Source of the DNA: Phycisphaerales bacterium UBA4658
Lineage (GTDB): Bacteria; Planctomycetota; Phycisphaerae; Phycisphaerales; UBA1924
DNA: 7,945 nucleotides
Reading direction: 5' to 3'
Assembly: GCA_002405485.1 (NCBI GenBank)
Contig: DHLW01000121.1
Span: forward strand, 1-7,945
The notes under the pieces are model-generated. The model was not told where the DNA came from. It ran no database searches and was given only the letters and a program-made list of their open reading frames with translations. Made by a program: the position numbers and the translations under genes. Shown one piece after another: positions 1-6,223 of the stretch (positions within the stretch are counted from its first letter, which is position 1; every line of letters begins with the position of its first letter).

Positions 1-148
1 TCAGCACGCTGCTGTTTCAGCAGGGTTGAGCCAAAGGAGCGCTGGGGCGAGCCGTCCGGGCTCATTGGTGCTCGAGGAGAGCGCCCAATCGCCCGCGCGC
101 ATGGGGCCGGGTTTGGGATGCCGACGGAGATCGTCGCCGCGGGCTGGA
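1..148. other. Left edge, no convincing gene
   Basis: This stretch lies downstream of the minus-strand membrane protein gene. I see no protein with recognisable features, no RNA gene and no intrinsic terminator with a T tract. A 33-codon minus-strand frame fills 1-102, but it has no ribosome binding site, no TANNNT box before its ATG and no recognisable composition. The only structure is a small set of competing inverted repeats at 2-23, listed separately. Confidence 0.5.
2..23. repeat. Two overlapping short inverted repeats
   Basis: CAGCA (2-6) can pair with TGCTG (10-14) across a 3-nt loop. CTGCTG (9-14) can also pair with CAGCAG (18-23) across a TTT loop. The two hairpins share the middle arm and so exclude each other. 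The stems are only 5-6 bp and there is no T run, so this is a weak structure with no demonstrated role. Confidence 0.3.
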
Positions 149-664
149 TCAGAGCGTGCCGAGCGCGTCCCGCGTGAAGGCGTTGAGGCGGCCGCGGGTG
201 GGAATGTTGAAGAGCAGGAAGAGGATGGCGACAGCGCCGATGGCGAGTCCGATCACGTTGCCAGTGAGGAAGCAGGCGCAGATCGCCAGGAGGCCGGGGG
301 CTTCGATAAGGGCCGATCGGATGACGGTCCAGGATTGGAAGCGGACGAGGATGTCCTCCTCAGAAGGCGGGTCGTCGGACTGCGCGCGGGTGCGGAGCGG
401 GCGGAGGAGGGCGGAGCGCAGGACCAGACCGATGCCCGGGGTGGACAAGAGCATGACGGCCGAAAGCGGGATCATGACGGTGTCGATGCCTCCGGAAACG
501 AGGCCGCTGGGCAGGTGGAGCGTGGGCCCGTTCATGATGGAGACGATGAGAAAGATGGCGATGCCAATCCCGAAGGAGCCGACGATGATGCGAGAGGTCA
601 GGAGGATGGCCCGGGCCTGGGGCGTGGGTTCGAGATCTTGGCCGCTGGGCTGATACCGGTTCAT
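149..664 (-). CDS. Small multi-pass membrane protein, unknown function
   Basis: The protein has 171 residues and I do not recognise its family. Hydrophobicity suggests four membrane segments. The first is at about residues 19-44, starting AILLTSRIIVG. The second is at about 60-83 and ends in LLSTPGIGLVL. Two closely spaced segments follow at about 121-134 and 137-153. A charged loop (residues 88-112, RPLRTRAQSDDPPSEED...) separates the second and third segments, and both tails are polar. The ATG at 664 is chosen because a TACCGT box lies 6 nt upstream of it and no Shine-Dalgarno site is present. An in-frame ATG at 688 would run into the start of the divergent LOG gene. That gene starts only 22 bp away on the other strand, so the two likely compete for or share control. 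There is no evidence for a transporter or enzyme motif. Confidence 0.75.
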   Translation of the reverse strand: MNRYQPSGQDLEPTPQARAILLTSRIIVGSFGIGIAIFLIVSIMNGPTLHLPSGLVSGGIDTVMIPLSAVMLLSTPGIGLVLRSALLRPLRTRAQSDDPPSEEDILVRFQSWTVIRSALIEAPGLLAICACFLTGNVIGLAIGAVAILFLLFNIPTRGRLNAFTRDALGTL

Positions 665-670
665 TGGTGA

Positions 671-676
671 ACGGTA
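671..676 (-). promoter_or_regulatory. Putative -10 box of the membrane protein gene
   Basis: On the minus strand this reads TACCGT, followed by TCACCA and then the ATG at 664. The 6-nt spacing would put the transcription start at about the A of the ATG, giving a leaderless mRNA. No good -35 is evident. The box overlaps the opposite-strand box of the LOG gene by the shared TA at 675-676. Confidence 0.45.
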
Positions 677-680
677 CGCT
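675..680 (+). promoter_or_regulatory. Putative -10 box of the LOG gene
   Basis: TACGCT is followed by GTGGAC and then the ATG at 687. The spacing is identical to that of the divergent gene and predicts a leaderless transcript. CTGATA at 650-655 resembles a -35 but would need a 19-nt spacer. The box supports the ATG at 687 over the in-frame GTG at 681, which lies upstream of the predicted transcription start. Confidence 0.45.
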
Positions 681-686
681 GTGGAC

Positions 687-1247
687 ATGACCCAACGATC
701 AGGAGCGGCGCTTTCACCGGTGTGTGTGTATTGCGGAGCGGCGGACGGAAAGCGGGCGGTGTATGCGCAGGCGGCACGGGCGCTTGGGCGTGAACTGGCG
801 GTGCGCGGGATCGACCTTGTGTATGGGGGCGGCCGAGCGGGGATGATGGGGCACGTGGCCGACGCGGCGCTGGAGCACGGGGGCACGGTGACTGGCGTGA
901 TCACGCAACAACTGATGGACCGCGAGCTCGGGCATCGCGGTGTGCAGACGCTGCACATCGTGGACACCATGCACCAGCGGAAGAAGATGATGGCGGACGT
1001 TGCCCGCGGGTTCATCGCGTTGCCCGGGGGCGTCGGAACGCTGGACGAACTGTTCGAGATTCTGGCGTGGGCGCAGCTCGGACTGCACGGGTGCCGGGTG
1101 GGGATCCTGAACGTGGAGGGGTACTACGACCCGCTGGTGGCGCTGATCGACCACATGGACGAGGAGGGCTTTCTGCGGCCGCAGACCAAGCAGGTGCTTC
1201 GCGTGGGATCGACGCCGGGGGAGCTGCTGGACGCGATGACGGAGTGA
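687..1247 (+). CDS. LOG family nucleoside 5'-monophosphate phosphoribohydrolase
   Basis: The 186-residue protein belongs to the LOG (LONELY GUY, formerly 'lysine decarboxylase-like') family. Characterised members release a free base from a nucleoside 5'-monophosphate, including cytokinin ribotides, in the cytoplasm. The glycine-rich YGGGRAGMMG loop is at residues 46-55, MHQRKKMM at 95-102 carries the conserved Arg and Lys, and PGGVGTLDE at 113-121 is the PGGxGTxxE signature with the catalytic Glu. Length matches the usual 180-200 residues and all key residues are present. The physiological substrate in bacteria is often unknown, so cytokinin activation is only one possibility and general nucleotide salvage is another. 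The gene is divergent from the membrane protein gene and ends 15 bp from the sirtuin gene, which comes from the other strand. No terminator is visible between them. Confidence 0.93.
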   Translation: MTQRSGAALSPVCVYCGAADGKRAVYAQAARALGRELAVRGIDLVYGGGRAGMMGHVADAALEHGGTVTGVITQQLMDRELGHRGVQTLHIVDTMHQRKKMMADVARGFIALPGGVGTLDELFEILAWAQLGLHGCRVGILNVEGYYDPLVALIDHMDEEGFLRPQTKQVLRVGSTPGELLDAMTE

Positions 1248-1262
1248 GGACGCGCGGACTGG

Positions 1263-2009
1263 TCAGATGATGCGTGGGAGGATGTCACCGGCGAGGCCGC
1301 GGATCGAGGCGTCGACTCGTGAGGAGATCGGGGTGGGCTCGAGGTTCAGTTCGATGGTGCGTGCGCCGGTCTGGGCGGCGAGTTCGATGAACTGGGCGGC
1401 TGGAAAGACGACGGCGGAGGTGCCGACGGACATGAACAGATCGGCGGCGAGGGCGGCGCGGTGGGCGATCTCGAGCGCGTCCGAGGGAAGGGCCTCGCCA
1501 AACCAGACGACAGATGGTCGGACGAAGGCCTTGGGATGATGAGGTGATGGCCAGGGGTACTCGGGAATCGGACCATCGGGCGGATCGACGGATCGATGGG
1601 TGGCGGCGCAGCGCCAGTGCATGATGTTGCCGTGCAGTTCGGTGACCGAGCTGGAACCGGCCCGCTGGTGGAGGCGATCGACGTTCTGGGTCAGAAGGGT
1701 GAAGGAACCGCCGCGGGAGACGACGCGACGTTCGAGCTCTGCAAGCGCGACATGGCCGGGGTTTGGGAGGGCTTCGCGGCACTTGAGTCGGCGCCAGTCG
1801 TACCACTCGGTGACGGTCGCGGGATCGCGTGCGAAGGCCTCGGGCGTTGCGAGCGTCTGGGGGTCGAACGACTTCCAGAGGGCCTGCATGCCGCCGCGAA
1901 AGGTGGGGATGCCGCTCTCGGCGGAGATGCCCGCGCCGGTGAGGACGACGACGGAGCGGGCGTCGGCGAGGGCCCGCCTGGACCAGGCGATGAGATCCTG
2001 CTGATTCAT
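1263..2009 (-). CDS. cobB: Sir2-family NAD-dependent protein deacylase (SIRT5/CobB-like) lacking zinc cysteines
   Basis: Sirtuins remove acyl groups from lysine using NAD+, releasing nicotinamide and O-acyl-ADP-ribose. The 248-residue protein has GAGISAESGIPTFRG (25-39) and TQNVDRLHQRAG (107-118) for NAD binding, the catalytic His126 in ELHGN, RPSVVWFGE (164-172) and GTSAVVFPAA (196-205). Tyr70 and Arg73 in WYDWRR match the Tyr-x-x-Arg pair that reads succinyl and malonyl groups in SIRT5 and E. coli CobB, so desuccinylation or demalonylation is likely. The odd point is the zinc module. Where two Cys pairs are expected, only Cys134 is present, with His138, His157 and His158 nearby. The start ATG overlaps the stop of the upstream hydrolase (ATGA), which implies translational coupling. 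A weak GGAG lies 11 nt before the ATG. The symbol is given by family resemblance only. Confidence 0.92.
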   Translation of the reverse strand: MNQQDLIAWSRRALADARSVVVLTGAGISAESGIPTFRGGMQALWKSFDPQTLATPEAFARDPATVTEWYDWRRLKCREALPNPGHVALAELERRVVSRGGSFTLLTQNVDRLHQRAGSSSVTELHGNIMHWRCAATHRSVDPPDGPIPEYPWPSPHHPKAFVRPSVVWFGEALPSDALEIAHRAALAADLFMSVGTSAVVFPAAQFIELAAQTGARTIELNLEPTPISSRVDASIRGLAGDILPRII

Positions 2010-2968
2010 GATCGCACGGGCTCCGGCGCGTGCGGCGCACGACGGGCGAGCGCCTCACGGAGGGCGGCAAGGCATCGATCGCGATGATCCGGGTTCAACC
2101 ACAGATCGGCGTGTCCGGCTGCGGGGACTTCGACGAGCGTGGAAGACGGAGCGGCGGCGGCGATGGCACGGCCATCGGCAACGGGCGCGATGGCGTCGTC
2201 AACGCCGTGGAGCACAAGCAGGTGCGTTCGCTTCGAGAGGCGAGCGGCGTGGGCGGCACGATCGAAGTCGGACCACGCGGCGCCGGCGCCGAGCTGCATG
2301 CCGACAAGCGCAAGGGCAGGCTGAAGCGTGAGGCGATGCGGAAGGCCGCGGAGCTCGAGGACGTTCCTGGCGGGCGTGTGGATCAGGCGATACGGGGCCT
2401 CGGCGATGACGAGGGGAACGGGGCCAGAGGAGGCAAGGTCGGCGGCGGCGCGGATGCTGATGCCCGCTCCGAGAGAGAAGCCCATGAGAACGATGTCCGC
2501 GTGCGAAGCCGGATCGGAACGAACGCGGTCGATGAGGGCGAGGAGGTCAAGATGTTCGCGATGCCCAAGCGTGAAGGTGGATCGTGGCGCTTCGCCGTGG
2601 GCGGGAAGGTCCCAGGCGATCAGTCGCGAAGCGATGGGCGCCAGAGCGAGGACGCGCTGGAGCGAGAGCACTCTTGACTCGCCCCAGCCGTGGGTGAGGA
2701 TGAAGACCGGACCGTCGGGGGCGAGTCCTTGGATGTCCCAGACAGGGAGATCGACGCCTCTGGAGCGGACGGTCCAGGATGAGAACTGAACTCCGCGGGG
2801 GGCATCGGGGAGGACGAGTTCCGACGGATCGCCGGGGATCGATCGGGAAACAGCGAATGCGTAGCCGCGTCTGGGCGGGCGGAGCTGGAGCCACGCCGTG
2901 TGCAGCACGGTGAAGAGCCAAAGGCCCAGCAGGCCGGCGGCAAGGAGTGCGAGCAAGCCCCAGGTCAT
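2006..2968 (-). CDS. Membrane-anchored alpha/beta hydrolase
   Basis: The 320-residue protein starts with one hydrophobic helix (about residues 3-22, TWGLLALLAAGLLGLWLFTV), so it is probably anchored in the membrane. The hydrolase domain covers about 60-310. HGWG at 93-96 fits the oxyanion loop and GFSLG at 163-167 is the nucleophile elbow with Ser165. HGVDDAIAP (254-262) supplies the acid, probably Asp258, and AGHADLW contains His286. The triad is therefore complete. The substrate cannot be told from sequence: esterase, thioesterase or S33-type peptidase are all possible. The frame stays open well upstream, but that extension runs antisense through fmt. The ATG at 2968 has a TACCCT box 6 nt before it and opens on the membrane helix. 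The gene's stop overlaps the sirtuin start, so the two form an operon. Confidence 0.88.
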   Translation of the reverse strand: MTWGLLALLAAGLLGLWLFTVLHTAWLQLRPPRRGYAFAVSRSIPGDPSELVLPDAPRGVQFSSWTVRSRGVDLPVWDIQGLAPDGPVFILTHGWGESRVLSLQRVLALAPIASRLIAWDLPAHGEAPRSTFTLGHREHLDLLALIDRVRSDPASHADIVLMGFSLGAGISIRAAADLASSGPVPLVIAEAPYRLIHTPARNVLELRGLPHRLTLQPALALVGMQLGAGAAWSDFDRAAHAARLSKRTHLLVLHGVDDAIAPVADGRAIAAAAPSSTLVEVPAAGHADLWLNPDHRDRCLAALREALARRAPHAPEPVRS

Positions 2969-2974
2969 GACCGG

Positions 2975-2980
2975 AGGGTA
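2975..2980 (-). promoter_or_regulatory. Putative -10 box of the hydrolase-sirtuin operon
   Basis: On the minus strand TACCCT is followed by CCGGTC and the ATG at 2968. The 6-nt spacing predicts a leaderless mRNA. No Shine-Dalgarno site lies before the ATG and no convincing -35 is visible. The hexamer plus the next four bases give TACCCTCCGG, close to the TATGCTCCGG of the divergent fmt promoter. Confidence 0.45.
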
Positions 2981-3037
2981 CTCGGTGGAAGTGGTGTCGG
3001 GCGGGCCGATTCGGCTCGATGGAGTGCGAGGGGGTCG

Positions 3038-3043
3038 TATGCT
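3038..3043 (+). promoter_or_regulatory. Putative -10 box of fmt
   Basis: TATGCT is followed by CCGGAT and the ATG at 3050, again with 6-nt spacing and no Shine-Dalgarno site. The -35 region is poor; the best 17-nt-spaced hexamer is CTCGAT (3015-3020). The prediction is a leaderless transcript starting at or next to the ATG. Confidence 0.45.
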
Positions 3044-3049
3044 CCGGAT

Positions 3050-4057
3050 ATGCGTCTGGTGTACTTCGGGTCGGGAGCGTTCGGATTGCCGACGCTTCGC
3101 TGGTTGTCTGAGCGGCATGAGATCGCGCTGGTGGTGACACAGCCAGACAAGCCGGCGGGACGGGGCGGGCGGGTATCGCCGACGCCGATCGGGGCCTTTG
3201 CGCAGGAGCACCTTGGGGGGATGGAGATCATCAAGCCGCAACGGATCCGGGATGAGGACGTGGTGAGTCGAATCCGGGCGGTGGAATCGGACGCGTGGGT
3301 TGTGATCGCGTATGGGCAGAAGCTGCCGGCGGGACTGCTGGCGGATCGGTTCGCGATCAATCTGCACGCGTCCTTGCTGCCGCGGTGGCGCGGGGCGGCG
3401 CCGATCAATGCGGCGATACTCGGGGGCGACACGACAACGGGCAACAGCGTGATCACGCTGGCGGATCGGATGGACGCAGGGCTGATCCTCGGGCAGAGCA
3501 CGCGGGCGGTGGAACCGACGATGACGGCGGGCGAGCTGCACGATGCGCTGGCATCGGACGGGCCGGAGTTGGTCGAGCGTGTGCTGCTTGAGAAACAGCG
3601 CGGGACGCTGAGACCGATTGCGCAGGATGAGTCGCTGGTGACGATCGCGGGGAAGCTGTCCAAGGACGACGACGACATCGACTTTGCGATGCCCGCGGAC
3701 TTTCTGCGTCGCCAGGTGCTGGCGCTGACGCCGTGGCCGGGCATCAGCGTGTCGGTCGTGCCGGCGGCCGGCGGCGCGGTGGTGATGGGGTTCAAGGTGC
3801 TTCGGGTGAAGACGGGCGAGCGGAGACAGGACGATCCAGGTCAGCGGGTTGGGACGCTTGTGGACGCACGCCGCGGAGTGGTGCTGTGCGGGCACGGGAG
3901 CACGCTGGAACTGCTGGAAGTGCAACCACCTGGGAAGCGCGGGATGCGATGGGACGAGTTTGCCCGCGGGGCGGGAAGAGCGCTGGAGAGCGGCGGGTTT
4001 GTGCTCGTGGCCAGTCGGGAGGCGCAGGAGCCCGGACGCCGCGGCGGCGGCGATTGA
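3050..4057 (+). CDS. fmt: Methionyl-tRNA formyltransferase
   Basis: Fmt transfers a formyl group from 10-formyltetrahydrofolate to Met on the initiator tRNA, allowing bacterial translation initiation. The 335-residue protein has the N-terminal formyltransferase domain (about 1-190), with FGSGAFGLPTL (6-16), QPDKPAGRG (31-39), and INLHASLLPRWRGAAPI (103-119) carrying Asn104 and His106. DRMDAG (139-144) supplies Asp142, completing the catalytic trio. A linker with SKDDDDIDF (204-212) and LTPWPG (226-231) leads to the C-terminal tRNA-binding domain (about 232-320). Length is near the usual 310-330 residues. def, a frequent neighbour of fmt elsewhere, is not in the window. The start at 3050 gives the canonical RLVYFGSGAFG terminus. 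The gene is divergent from the hydrolase, with 81 bp between the starts. The substrate initiator tRNA lies 3.8 kb downstream. Confidence 0.97.
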   Translation: MRLVYFGSGAFGLPTLRWLSERHEIALVVTQPDKPAGRGGRVSPTPIGAFAQEHLGGMEIIKPQRIRDEDVVSRIRAVESDAWVVIAYGQKLPAGLLADRFAINLHASLLPRWRGAAPINAAILGGDTTTGNSVITLADRMDAGLILGQSTRAVEPTMTAGELHDALASDGPELVERVLLEKQRGTLRPIAQDESLVTIAGKLSKDDDDIDFAMPADFLRRQVLALTPWPGISVSVVPAAGGAVVMGFKVLRVKTGERRQDDPGQRVGTLVDARRGVVLCGHGSTLELLEVQPPGKRGMRWDEFARGAGRALESGGFVLVASREAQEPGRRGGGD

Positions 4058-4084
4058 CCATTCGAGGTGGACACTCCGTATGAT
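4054..4084 (+). promoter_or_regulatory. Putative sigma70-type promoter at the end of fmt
   Basis: TTGACC (4054-4059) is a near-consensus -35 and TATGAT (4079-4084) a near-consensus -10, separated by 19 nt, longer than the optimal 17. The -35 contains the TGA stop codon of fmt. Transcription from about 4091 would give a leader of about 39 nt to the ATG at 4130, with AGAGG (4112-4116) as a distant ribosome binding site. The long spacer lowers confidence. Confidence 0.4.
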
Positions 4085-4129
4085 CGGCGTCACGAGGCGG
4101 CGACCACACACAGAGGCCATGGACCGGCG

Positions 4130-4777
4130 ATGCTGACACTTTGGGATCTGATTGATCCGCTTCTGAACACACTGGCCGGCCGCGCGCCATCGAAGCCCGG
4201 AGGACCCAGGCCGTCGCCGCGAGAGAGAGCGGCCGTGGAATCCGGGGGGGTGCGGCGTCAACAGCGTGCGCAAGCGGTGGCCGAGGCCAGATCGCGGACC
4301 AGGAAGCCGTCGCGTGATCGTGATGACGTGGGGATGCAGGCGAAGTATGACGCGGTGGTGCGGGAGATGCTCGACAAGTACGGCGTGCGCGTGCGGAAGT
4401 GGCGCAAGAGCATGTCGGGCATCGCGTGGTACGTGACATACCGGGACGGAAGCGTGCAACGGCTGATCGAGGCGCCGAGGCCCAAGGGTCCGATGTCGGC
4501 GGCGATCTTCCTGCACGAGATCGGGCACCACGCAATCGGATTTGACGTGTACAAGCCGCGATGCCTGGAGGAGTACCACGCGTGGCGGTGGTCACTGGAG
4601 GCCATGGAGGCGCACGGGCTGAATGTCTCGGAGTCGGTCCGGATGCGGATGCATCGGTCGCTGCATTATGCAGTGGCCAAGGCCAAGCGTCGTGGAATCA
4701 AGCGCATTCCCGAGGAACTGACGCCGTTTTTGGAGAAGCCCCCGCCCCGGTCTTCGCGGAACGCTTCACGCCGATGA
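4130..4777 (+). CDS. Unknown protein with a HEIGHH zinc-peptidase-type motif
   Basis: I do not recognise the family of this 215-residue protein. Residues 18-70 are rich in Arg, Pro and Ser and probably disordered. A more ordered part starts at about 70. FLHEIGHHAIGF (127-138) contains HExxH (His129, Glu130, His133), the zinc-binding and catalytic motif of many metallopeptidases. It is followed by CLEEYHAWRWSLEAM (145-159), where Glu147 or Glu148 could be the third ligand. That spacing of HExxH, short loop and acidic helix resembles ImmA/IrrE-type peptidases, but this is inference from layout. A basic segment (171-192, RMRMHRSLHY...KRRGIKR) might bind nucleic acid or a partner. There is no signal peptide or membrane segment, so it is probably cytoplasmic. 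The ATG at 4130 is preferred to an in-frame GTG at 4067, which precedes the putative transcription start. The gene overlaps rmuC by 12 bp at the 3' end. Confidence 0.75.
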   Translation: MLTLWDLIDPLLNTLAGRAPSKPGGPRPSPRERAAVESGGVRRQQRAQAVAEARSRTRKPSRDRDDVGMQAKYDAVVREMLDKYGVRVRKWRKSMSGIAWYVTYRDGSVQRLIEAPRPKGPMSAAIFLHEIGHHAIGFDVYKPRCLEEYHAWRWSLEAMEAHGLNVSESVRMRMHRSLHYAVAKAKRRGIKRIPEELTPFLEKPPPRSSRNASRR

Positions 4778-6214
4778 TCGATCCTCGATGAGCGGCAGTT
4801 GCTGCGCCTGGGTGACGCGGACCTTTGTCTCGACCACGGGCGGCTCGGGGAGGTCCTTTGCGCTCTTGACGCCGGACTCTTCGAAGCGCTTCATGACGGG
4901 CTGGAGGCGTTTTTCGTAGCTGCCGACGAAGTCGTTGTAGCTTTCGACTGCGGAGGCGATGGACTTGCCGAGTCTGGAGGCGTGCGACATGGCGACGGCG
5001 AAGCGCTCGTGAAGCTCCTTGCCCAGATCACGGAGCTCTTCGGCGGCCTGGGCGAGCTGCTGCTCTCGATAGCCGACGGCGACGGCACGGAGCAGGCCGA
5101 TGAGCGTGGCGGGACCAGCGAGGATGACCCCCTGCTCGGCGGCGCGGTTGAGCAAGTCGGCATCCTGGCGGAGGGCGGCGTCGATGAACTGATCACCGGG
5201 AATGAACATGACGACGAACTCGGGAGAGCCGTCGTACTCGCGCCAGTACTTCTTGCGAGCAAGGGCGGAGACCTGCTCGGCGACGTGGCGAGCGAAGCGG
5301 GCGAGGTGCTGCTCGGCCTCCTCCGCGGAGCTTGCGCTCATGGCGTCGAGATAGGCCTGGATGTTGGTCTTGGCGTCGACCACGACCGTTCGGCTGGAGG
5401 GGAGCTTCACGATCATGTCCGGACGGAGCGCGACCCCGTCGGCGTCGCGGGTGGTGTGCTGCTCGGCGAAGTCGCAGTACGCTGACATGCCGGCGAGCTC
5501 GGCGACCCGGCGGAGCTGAAGCTCGCCGTATCGACCGCGAACGTGCGGCTCGCGCAGGGCGCGGACGAGCTTGCCGGTCTCAGCTCGCAGCTCCTGCCCT
5601 GCCTGCTCGATCACGGCGAGCTTGGCGCCCGCTCTGCTCAAGGTCTCGGCGATCGGCTTGACCAGCTCATCGATGCTGGACTTCTTGGCTTCGAGCTTCT
5701 GCTCGGCGAGAGCCAGGAACTGAGACTGGTTTGACTTCAGAGCGTCTGTCGCCAGCGAAGCAAAGACCTCGCGGAGCTTCAGGTCGAACTTGGCGAGCTC
5801 GGTCCTGATGGCGTCGCGCTCGCGCTGCACGGCCTCGAGTTTCTCCTTGGCCAGCGACTCGACGTGGGCGATCTCTCGTGCGGCGCGGGTCTCGACCGAC
5901 GCGAGCTTGTCCAGGAGATCGCGTTCGACGCGAGAGCGGGTCTGCTGGTGCGATTGCCGCTCCGCGTCGAGCTGCTCGGCAAGTGCGGCGCGATCGACCG
6001 ACAGCTTGGTGATGGTCTGACGCTCCTGTGCGAGCTGATCGCGGAGGCGATCGGCCTCGGCTGCAACGCTCGGCGCGTGCTCCTTCAGATGCTCGATCGA
6101 CGCGATCGCCGATCCGAGATCGCGGACCAGGGCCGACCGTGTGACGGCGAGCCATGCGGAGAAACCAATGCCGGCGATCGCCAGCAGCCCGAGGATGATG
6201 ATCGCCACGTCCAT
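4766..6214 (-). CDS. rmuC: DNA recombination protein RmuC homologue
   Basis: RmuC proteins restrain recombination and inversion at short inverted repeats and are predicted to have a restriction-endonuclease-like fold. The 482-residue protein has an N-terminal membrane helix (about residues 3-24), a long coiled coil rich in Glu, Arg, Ala and Leu (about 35-175), and the RmuC domain (about 180-445). Family marks are RGRYGELQLRRVAELAGM (226-243), RPDMIVKLPSSRTVVVDAK (264-282) with Asp266, Asp280 and Lys282 in a PD-(D/E)xK-like layout, FVVMFIPGDQF (333-343), and ILAGPATLIGLLRAVAVGYR (364-383). The family's usual Trp before GE is Tyr229 here. It lies 21 bp downstream of purD and has its own AGAAGG site, so the two are probably co-transcribed. 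The final 12 bp overlap the opposite-strand gene. The short tail ends in LPLIEDRSSA. Confidence 0.93.
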   Translation of the reverse strand: MDVAIIILGLLAIAGIGFSAWLAVTRSALVRDLGSAIASIEHLKEHAPSVAAEADRLRDQLAQERQTITKLSVDRAALAEQLDAERQSHQQTRSRVERDLLDKLASVETRAAREIAHVESLAKEKLEAVQRERDAIRTELAKFDLKLREVFASLATDALKSNQSQFLALAEQKLEAKKSSIDELVKPIAETLSRAGAKLAVIEQAGQELRAETGKLVRALREPHVRGRYGELQLRRVAELAGMSAYCDFAEQHTTRDADGVALRPDMIVKLPSSRTVVVDAKTNIQAYLDAMSASSAEEAEQHLARFARHVAEQVSALARKKYWREYDGSPEFVVMFIPGDQFIDAALRQDADLLNRAAEQGVILAGPATLIGLLRAVAVGYREQQLAQAAEELRDLGKELHERFAVAMSHASRLGKSIASAVESYNDFVGSYEKRLQPVMKRFEESGVKSAKDLPEPPVVETKVRVTQAQQLPLIEDRSSA

Positions 6215-6223
6215 GTCGATCTG

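Noticed and set aside
1..102. Minus-strand 33-codon frame ending exactly at the window edge
   Set aside because: There is no ribosome binding site or TANNNT box, no recognisable motif, and open frames of this size are common in GC-rich DNA.
26..670. Plus-strand open frame of 214 codons over the membrane protein gene
   Set aside because: It is antisense to the membrane protein, rich in Glu, Gly, Asp and Arg as expected for the reverse of a GC-rich gene, and has no family motif or start signal.
681..683. GTG start for the LOG gene
   Set aside because: It lies between the putative -10 and the predicted transcription start. The ATG at 687 fits the pattern shared with four other genes.
665..688. 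Alternative ATG at 688 for the membrane protein
   Set aside because: It would add eight residues and reach into the LOG start codon. The TACCGT box fits the ATG at 664 instead.
4119..4136. Five-codon upstream frame (ATG GAC CGG CGA TGC TGA) overlapping the start of the HEIGHH gene
   Set aside because: The AGAGG site ends only 2 nt before this ATG, too close for initiation, and so short a frame is likely chance.
2969..4579. Upstream extension of the hydrolase frame, giving a protein of about 857 residues
   Set aside because: The extra part is Arg-, His- and Pro-rich and antisense to fmt and the HEIGHH gene. The true start is supported by the membrane helix and a -10 box at 2968.
4799..5485. 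Plus-strand open frame of 228 codons inside rmuC
   Set aside because: It is the reverse-strand shadow of a strongly supported RmuC domain, with repetitive Gly, Leu, Glu and Asp composition.
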